DNA of 11,113 bases from Caulobacteraceae bacterium. GTDB lineage: Bacteria; Pseudomonadota; Alphaproteobacteria; Caulobacterales; Caulobacteraceae. The DNA lies in contig SDZP01000085.1 in NCBI GenBank assembly GCA_004144935.1, forward strand, positions 1 through 11,113, given 5' to 3'. Shown here one piece after another: positions 6,700 to 11,113 of the stretch; within the stretch, counting starts at the first letter, position 1; each line of letters starts with the position of its first letter. The position numbers and the translations under genes were made by a program. The notes below the pieces were generated by a model, which had not been told where the DNA came from, did not search any database, and saw nothing but the letters and a program-made list of their open reading frames with translations.

Positions 6700-8217
6700 T
6701 CAGCTGTCCCAGGCCGGCGCCTGGCAGTTGGCGCGGATGAACTGGTCGTGGGTCGGCATCCGCTCCACCCCATCGCGGATCATCGCCTTGATGTGCTTCA
6801 GCCGGGCCTGCAGTTCGTCCATCGGGACGATGTCGGTAATCGGATCGGCCCGTTGCGGGATCACCCCCTGGCCGAGCAGCACCGCCACCCAGCTGGCTTC
6901 CTGGAACAGCTCGTCCTCGTATCGGTAGACCCGGCCCCGGCTGCGGAACAGGTCCATCTTCTCCTTCAGGGAATCGGGCACGGTCATGGCGCCGGTCATC
7001 CGCCAGAGCGGCTGATCGGTGCGCTCCGTGGCGTGGTAGTGCAGGCAGACGAAGTCGCGCACCCGCTCGAATTCCTTCTGCATCAGCTTGTTGTAGTTAT
7101 CGATGTCCGGCTGGGCGAAGGCGGTGTCGGGGAAGGTCAGCAACAGCTTGGTGATGCCCGCCTGGATCAGGTGGATGCTGGTCGACTCCAGCGGCTCGAT
7201 GAAGCCCGAGGCCAGGCCCAGCGACAGGCAGTTCTTGTTCCAGGTCTTCTTCCGCCGGCCGGTGGTGAAGCGCAGGAAGTTGAGGTCGGCCATGGGCTTG
7301 CCGTCGAGGTTGCCAAGTAGCCGGGTTCCCGCGTCGTCGTCGCTGATGAACTCGCTGGAATAGACATAGCCGTTGCCGGTGCGGTGCTGCAGCGGAATGC
7401 CCCACTGCCAGCCGGCCTCCAGGGCCGTGGCGCGGGTGTAGGGGTGGGGATCGGCGACCCGGGTGCTGGGCACGGCCACGGCCCGGTTGGCCGGCAGCCA
7501 GTGGGTCCAGTCCTCATAGCCGGTCTTCAGGGCGCCCTCGATCAGGAGGCCCCGGAAGCCCGAGCAGTCGATGAAGAAGTCGGCCCCCAGCACCTCGCCG
7601 TCGTCCAGCCGGATGCTCTCGATAAAGCCGTCCGGCTCGCGCAGGTTGACGTCGACCACCTTGCCTTCCCGCCGGACGACGCCGCTGGCCTCGGCCCGGC
7701 CGCGCAGGAATTTGGCATAGAGCGAGGCGTCGAAATGGAAGGCGTAGGTCATCTGCGAGCGCACCGAGCGGGGGTCGGGCTCGGGCATTGCGAAGCGGCC
7801 CAGGCGGGCGGCCATGGTGCAGGGGGAATAGTCGCCCAGATCGTCGTCCAGCCCGGCCGCGTTGAGCCGCAGCCAGTACTGGTAGAAACCGGCCGCCCCC
7901 ATCCGGGTGCCGTACTGGCCGAAGGGGTGGAAATAGCTGTGGCCCTGGCGGGTCCAATTGCGGAACTCGATGCCCAGCTTGAAGGTGGCCTGGGTGGCCT
8001 TGATGAACGCCACCTCGTCGACGCCGAGGAGCTTGTTGAACAGGATGATCGGCGGGATGGTCGCCTCGCCGACCCCGACGGTGGCGATGGCGTCGGACTC
8101 GACCAGGGTGATCTTCACCTTGCCCTGCAGCACATGGGAGATTGCGGCGGCCGTCATCCAGCCGGCGGTGCCGCCGCCGACGATGACGATGCTCTGGATG
8201 GGCGGCGCGATGCTCAT
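6700..8217 (-). CDS. Flavin-dependent (tryptophan-type) halogenase, downstream copy
   Basis: A 505-aa FADH2-dependent halogenase-family protein, which in characterised members makes hypohalous acid and halogenates an electron-rich aromatic such as indole or tryptophan. The N-terminal FAD site is VGGGTAGWM (13-21). The catalytic lysine is likely Lys80 in ATFKLG, the family signature WxWxIP is GWQWGIP (269-275), and the second catalytic acid is likely Glu344 in EPLESTS. Another FAD-binding block is FIDCSGFRGLL (215-225). Its ATG overlaps the stop of the upstream halogenase as ATGA, so the two are translationally coupled. No flavin reductase is encoded in the window, so reduced flavin would come from elsewhere. 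Halogenases of this branch are often near TonB-dependent receptors (for example the BrvH and Xanthomonas enzymes, from memory), and their natural substrates are largely unknown. Confidence 0.9.
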   Translation of the reverse strand: MSIAPPIQSIVIVGGGTAGWMTAAAISHVLQGKVKITLVESDAIATVGVGEATIPPIILFNKLLGVDEVAFIKATQATFKLGIEFRNWTRQGHSYFHPFGQYGTRMGAAGFYQYWLRLNAAGLDDDLGDYSPCTMAARLGRFAMPEPDPRSVRSQMTYAFHFDASLYAKFLRGRAEASGVVRREGKVVDVNLREPDGFIESIRLDDGEVLGADFFIDCSGFRGLLIEGALKTGYEDWTHWLPANRAVAVPSTRVADPHPYTRATALEAGWQWGIPLQHRTGNGYVYSSEFISDDDAGTRLLGNLDGKPMADLNFLRFTTGRRKKTWNKNCLSLGLASGFIEPLESTSIHLIQAGITKLLLTFPDTAFAQPDIDNYNKLMQKEFERVRDFVCLHYHATERTDQPLWRMTGAMTVPDSLKEKMDLFRSRGRVYRYEDELFQEASWVAVLLGQGVIPQRADPITDIVPMDELQARLKHIKAMIRDGVERMPTHDQFIRANCQAPAWDS

Positions 8218-9752
8218 GGGGCTCTCGTCCTGGAAGTGGCGGCGGCCTGGGGCCGGTCCGGAAAGAAGCTGCTGTGTGCGGGGACGGAAGCCGCGGCCCG
8301 GGCGATCAGGTCGCGCAGTCGCTCAGCCTGATGGGCGACCTCGTCGAGACCCGGCACCTCGACCAGCGGCGTCGCCCGCCGCGGCCAGACGCCAAGGCCG
8401 GTGAAGACGGCGGCCCAGCTGTCCTCGCGGAACGATTCGTTCTCCAGCAGGCGGATCTCGCCGCGGGCTTTGAACAGTTCGATCTTCTCGGCCAGGCTGT
8501 CGGGCGGCGCGGTCTCGCGGCACTGGCGCCACAGCTCGCCGTCGGTGCGGCCGGCCAGATGGTAGTGCAGGACGATGAAGTCGCGGACCCGCTCGTATTC
8601 CTGGGCCGAACCCTTGTTGTAGGCGGCGACCAGCGCCGGGTCGAAGTCGCGGTCGGGGAACAGTTCCAGCAGCCGGCCGATGCCCGACTGGATCAGGTTG
8701 ATGCTGGTGGATTCCAGCGGCTCGATGAAGCCGCTCGACAGGCCGATGGAGACGACATTGCCCTTCCAGGCCTCGCGCCGCCGCCCCGTGGTGAAGCGCA
8801 GGGGATTGGGATCGGTCAGCGGCGGCCCGACCATGCCGAGCAGGTCGTCCAGCGCCTCCTGGTCGCTGGTGAAGGCGCTCGAGTAGACATAGCCACCGCC
8901 AATCCGGTGCTGCAGCGGGATACGCCATTGCCAGCCGGCCTTGCGGGCGGTGGCGCGGGTGCAGGGCTCGGGCGGGCCGGACAGCGGGTAGGTGAGGGCG
9001 ACGGCGCGGTCGCAGGGCAGCCAGCGGGTCCAGTCCTCGTAGCCGGCCTGCATGACCCCTTCGATCAGCAGGCCCCGGAAGCCGGAGCAGTCGATGAAGA
9101 GGTCGCCCTCGATGAGGCTGCCATCGTCCAGCGTCACGCCGGTGATCAGGCCGCTCTCCGGATCGCGCGGGCAGTCGACAATCCGGCCTTCCCGCCGCAC
9201 GACGCCCAAACCCTCGGCCAGCACCCGCAGCCGTCTGGCGAACAGGCCGGCGTCGAACTGGTAGGCGTAGGAATAGGAGGACAGCACCGATCGCGGATCG
9301 GCGACCGGCGGAGCGAAGCGGTTCTGGCGGAACAGGATGGTCGGCAGCGACCAGGGCTCCATCGTCTCGATGCGGCCCTCCGCATGCAGACGAAAGAGGT
9401 ACTGCCGCCAGGCCTGGCCGCGAACCATCGGGCCATAGTCGCCAAAGCCGTGGAAATAGTTCGAGCCCGGACCGGACCAGTCGTGGAAGTCGACCCCCAG
9501 CTTGGCCGTGGCCTTGGTGGCGCGCACGAACTCCGCCTCGTCGAGGCCGACGGTGGCATTGAACTGGCGAATCGGCGGGATGGTCGCCTCCCCGACCCCG
9601 ACCGTGGCGATGGCGTCCGATTCGACCAGGGTGATCGGCAGAGTGAGGCCGGCGGGCCCGCTGAAGGCGCGCGCCAGGGCGCTGGCGGTCATCCAGCCCG
9701 CCGTTCCGCCGCCGACGATGACGACGCGCCGCAGCGCCCGCTCTTGAGCCAT
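8214..9752 (-). CDS. Flavin-dependent (tryptophan-type) halogenase, upstream copy
   Basis: A 512-aa paralogue of the following gene and the first gene of the minus-strand row. The ATG at 9752 is chosen because GGAGGAAG sits 8 nt upstream; an ATG at 9797 would add 15 residues that read through that ribosome site. Landmarks are VGGGTAGWM (13-21), the likely catalytic Lys84 in ATAKLG, the signature GWQWRIP (273-279), FIDCSGFRGLL (219-229) and the likely catalytic Glu347 in EPLESTS. It is strikingly similar to its partner around the FAD site (TLVESDAIATVGVGEATIPP in both), yet differs in the active-site neighbourhood, including Arg for Gly within WxWxIP and a longer insert after the first helix (SGPAGLTLP). 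Expression probably starts in the operator-containing region shared with the TonB receptor. Substrate is unknown, and enzymatic activity is inferred from intact motifs only. Confidence 0.9.
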   Translation of the reverse strand: MAQERALRRVVIVGGGTAGWMTASALARAFSGPAGLTLPITLVESDAIATVGVGEATIPPIRQFNATVGLDEAEFVRATKATAKLGVDFHDWSGPGSNYFHGFGDYGPMVRGQAWRQYLFRLHAEGRIETMEPWSLPTILFRQNRFAPPVADPRSVLSSYSYAYQFDAGLFARRLRVLAEGLGVVRREGRIVDCPRDPESGLITGVTLDDGSLIEGDLFIDCSGFRGLLIEGVMQAGYEDWTRWLPCDRAVALTYPLSGPPEPCTRATARKAGWQWRIPLQHRIGGGYVYSSAFTSDQEALDDLLGMVGPPLTDPNPLRFTTGRRREAWKGNVVSIGLSSGFIEPLESTSINLIQSGIGRLLELFPDRDFDPALVAAYNKGSAQEYERVRDFIVLHYHLAGRTDGELWRQCRETAPPDSLAEKIELFKARGEIRLLENESFREDSWAAVFTGLGVWPRRATPLVEVPGLDEVAHQAERLRDLIARAAASVPAHSSFFPDRPQAAATSRTRAP

Positions 9753-9760
9753 TCCCCGTT

Positions 9761-9768
9761 CTTCCTCC
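9761..9768 (-). promoter_or_regulatory. Strong ribosome binding site of the upstream halogenase
   Basis: Minus-strand GGAGGAAG, 8 nt before the ATG at 9752. It decides the start against the in-frame ATG at 9797, whose extra peptide (containing REEERG) is simply the translated ribosome site. Confidence 0.75.
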
Positions 9769-9809
9769 CGGCCGGCGTGTCCCGCCGGTCCCAGCATGCC
9801 ACCGTGCGA

Positions 9810-9824
9810 CCGTTAAGCGAACGG
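9810..9824. repeat. Inverted repeat CCGTT-N5-AACGG
   Basis: Five-base arms around AAGCG, in the leader side of the halogenase genes. It may be a weak operator or an RNA stem in the halogenase 5' leader. The arms are short enough to be chance. Confidence 0.3.
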
Positions 9825-9862
9825 CGCTCTGTGGCTTTGGAACCACCCTGCCCGAGGGTTTA

Positions 9863-9876
9863 TGGTAGCGCTACCA
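9863..9876. promoter_or_regulatory. Perfect 14-bp palindrome TGGTAGCGCTACCA, LacI-family-type operator
   Basis: TGGTAGC and its exact reverse complement GCTACCA abut with no spacer. The even-length palindrome with a central CG step (AGCGCT core) is typical of LacI/GalR-family operators and closely resembles the xylose-regulator boxes described in Xanthomonas and Caulobacter, as I recall them. It lies 149 nt before the receptor start and 110 nt before the halogenase start, so it could control both divergent units. No LacI-family gene is present in the window; the regulator must be encoded elsewhere. Confidence 0.72.
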
Positions 9877-9884
9877 AAAATAAC

Positions 9885-9901
9885 TTTTCATTCCGTGAAA
9901 A
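9885..9901. repeat. Inverted repeat TTTTCA-N5-TGAAAA near the operator
   Basis: Six-base perfect arms separated by TTCCG, 8 bp downstream of the LacI-type palindrome and in the AT-rich part of the divergent region where the receptor promoter should lie. It could be a second protein-binding site. I could not place a -35/-10 pair here with confidence. The remaining bases up to the receptor start hold only the ribosome binding site. Confidence 0.35.
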
Positions 9902-10013
9902 CTTATGCATCGTTGAAAAATCGGCGGCGGCTTCTGACGCGCCGGTCAAAATAAATTGGGAGAACATGTCGCCAGACGATCGCTCACAGGAGCGGCGCGG
10001 CGATCCAGGGGGA

Positions 10014-10020
10014 AGGAAGG
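10014..10020 (+). promoter_or_regulatory. Ribosome binding site of the TonB-dependent receptor
   Basis: AGGAAGG within a purine-rich run, 5 nt before the ATG at 10026. It supports that start, which is also the one that gives a proper signal peptide. Confidence 0.6.
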
Positions 10021-10025
10021 GACTC

Positions 10026-11113
10026 ATGTCTCAGAGGAATAACGCCCAGCGCGCCGCCCTGCTTTGCGGGGTCTCCTTGTTCACGCTGGGGGCTCTGGCG
10101 ATGCCGTCCCTGGCTCTGGCGCAGGACGCGCCTGTCGCCACCGCCGACGATGCGACCGACGTCGACGAGGTGCTGATCACCGGTATCCGCGCCAGCCTGA
10201 AGACCGCCCAGGACCAGAAGCGGGATTCCGAAGTCATCGTCGACTCGGTGACCGCCGTCGACATCGGCGCCCTGCCGGACCGCTCGGTGTCCGAGGCCCT
10301 GCAGCGCATTCCCGGTGTCACCCTGCAACGCACCAACGCCGCCCGCGACCCCGCCCGTCTGGCGGCCGAAGGCGGCGGCGTCTTCGTGCGCGGCCTGTCC
10401 TGGGTCCGCAGCGAGACCAACGGCCGCGACATCTTCTCGGCCTCCTCCGGCCGCGGCCTGAGCTTCGAGGACGTCTCGGCCGACCTGCTGGCCGGCGTCG
10501 ACGTCTACAAGAACGTGGCGGCCAACATGATCGAGGGCGGCATCGCCGGCACGGTCAACCTGCGCACCCGAACCCCGTTCGACTCCCAGGACGGCCTGGT
10601 CGCCTTCAACGGCGACTACAATTACGGCGACCTGTCGGAAAAGGGCTTCTGGTCGGGCAGCCTCCTGGCCAGCGACCGCTGGGACACCCCGATCGGCGAG
10701 ATCGGCTTCCTGGCCAACGTCAGCATCTCCAACGTCGGCAACACCACCAACTCCATCTCGGTCGATCGCTATGACCCGGTGGTGCTGAACGCCGGCAACG
10801 TGCCGACCGACGGCTCCGCCGCCGCCGGCGACACCGTCTACATCCCCAAGTATCTCGGCTGGCGGACCATCGAGTGGGAGCAGAAGCGCAACGCCGTGGC
10901 CTTCGCCCTGCAGTGGGCGCCGAACGACCAGTGGCAGGTCACCCTCCAGGGCCTGGGCTCGGAGGCCAAGGCCTACAACGTCGAATATGCGCTGGGCACC
11001 GAGAGCGTCCTCAGCCCGAACGGCACCTACAGCTATAACGGCGACGACGTCTTCGTCGGCGGCTCGGTGTTCGACGCCAACTACAATACCGACACGCGCA
11101 TCGGCGACGACAC
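10026..11113 (+). CDS. TonB-dependent outer membrane receptor (3' partial)
   Basis: The first 362 codons of a TonB-dependent receptor, open to the window edge; complete members usually have about 900-1000 residues. Residues 1-32 form a signal peptide (basic QRNNAQR, a hydrophobic stretch, then SLALA before Gln-Asp). The TonB box region is DEVLITGIRASL (47-58), followed by the plug domain (about 65-185), with LPDRSVSEALQRIPGVTLQR, VFVRGLSW and ANMIEGGIAGTVNLRTRTP. The barrel begins at about 190. The TonB box follows the signal peptide almost directly, so there is no FecA-like signalling domain, and control is expected from the upstream operator instead. This Xanthomonas/Caulobacter-type family commonly imports plant-derived oligosaccharides. 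Here it would be the uptake arm of the sugar locus, but the ligand cannot be read from sequence and iron or cofactor transport is not excluded. Confidence 0.93.
   Translation, partial: MSQRNNAQRAALLCGVSLFTLGALAMPSLALAQDAPVATADDATDVDEVLITGIRASLKTAQDQKRDSEVIVDSVTAVDIGALPDRSVSEALQRIPGVTLQRTNAARDPARLAAEGGGVFVRGLSWVRSETNGRDIFSASSGRGLSFEDVSADLLAGVDVYKNVAANMIEGGIAGTVNLRTRTPFDSQDGLVAFNGDYNYGDLSEKGFWSGSLLASDRWDTPIGEIGFLANVSISNVGNTTNSISVDRYDPVVLNAGNVPTDGSAAAGDTVYIPKYLGWRTIEWEQKRNAVAFALQWAPNDQWQVTLQGLGSEAKAYNVEYALGTESVLSPNGTYSYNGDDVFVGGSVFDANYNTDTRIGDD

Noticed and set aside
9753..9797. Fifteen-residue N-terminal extension of the upstream halogenase
   Set aside because: It reads through a strong Shine-Dalgarno and has no similarity to the family N-terminus, which begins a few residues before the FAD-binding GGGTAGW.
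8323..9846. Long alternative minus-strand frame across the upstream halogenase
   Set aside because: Arg/Pro/Gly-rich frame-shifted shadow of the halogenase, with no motifs.
1..11113. tRNA or rRNA genes, CRISPR arrays, insertion sequences and attachment sites
   Set aside because: I looked for cloverleaf-like segments, regularly spaced repeats, transposase motifs and flanking terminal repeats and saw none. The window looks like an ordinary chromosomal metabolic region.

Overview
The window looks like part of an alphaproteobacterial chromosome, most likely Caulobacterales (Caulobacter, Phenylobacterium or a relative). The DNA is very GC-rich with strong third-position GC bias. The lactonase and the IlvD/Edd dehydratase resemble the Caulobacter xylose enzymes XylC and XylD as I remember them. 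The TonB-dependent receptor is of the type common in Caulobacter and Xanthomonas. No alignment was run, so the taxonomy is an inference.

Layout, left to right. (1) Bases 1-2516, plus strand: a tight operon of an aldehyde dehydrogenase (5' end cut off; alpha-ketoglutaric semialdehyde dehydrogenase type), an SMP-30 family sugar lactonase and an aldose 1-epimerase, with a 7-nt gap and then a GTGA start/stop overlap. (2) Bases 2513-3736, minus strand: a fold-type I PLP aminotransferase whose stop codon shares the same CTAG as the epimerase stop. Upstream of it lies a 199-nt interval with several GC-rich inverted repeats and a doubtful 20-codon ORF. (3) Bases 3936-5723, minus: a 595-aa IlvD/Edd sugar-acid dehydratase with a good intrinsic terminator at its 3' end. 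(4) Bases 5856-6629, minus: an IclR-family regulator. (5) Bases 6700-9752, minus: two tandem, paralogous flavin-dependent (tryptophan-type) halogenases with an ATGA overlap. (6) Bases 9753-10025: a divergent control region with a perfect 14-bp LacI-type palindrome. (7) From 10026, plus: the first 362 codons of a TonB-dependent receptor, running off the right edge.

Read together, this is a carbohydrate uptake and catabolism locus. The receptor would import a sugar or oligosaccharide across the outer membrane. The epimerase would set the anomer, an unseen dehydrogenase would make the lactone, the lactonase would open it, and the dehydratase would make the 2-keto-3-deoxy acid. An unseen second dehydratase and the aldehyde dehydrogenase would finish at 2-oxoglutarate (non-phosphorylative, Weimberg-like route). 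The sugar cannot be fixed from sequence: D-xylose, L-arabinose and related acids all fit. The least understood part is the pair of halogenases, which have intact catalytic motifs and sit divergent from the receptor with an operator between. The window also separates a LacI-type operator (no LacI gene here) from an IclR regulator (no clear operator found), suggesting two layers of control.
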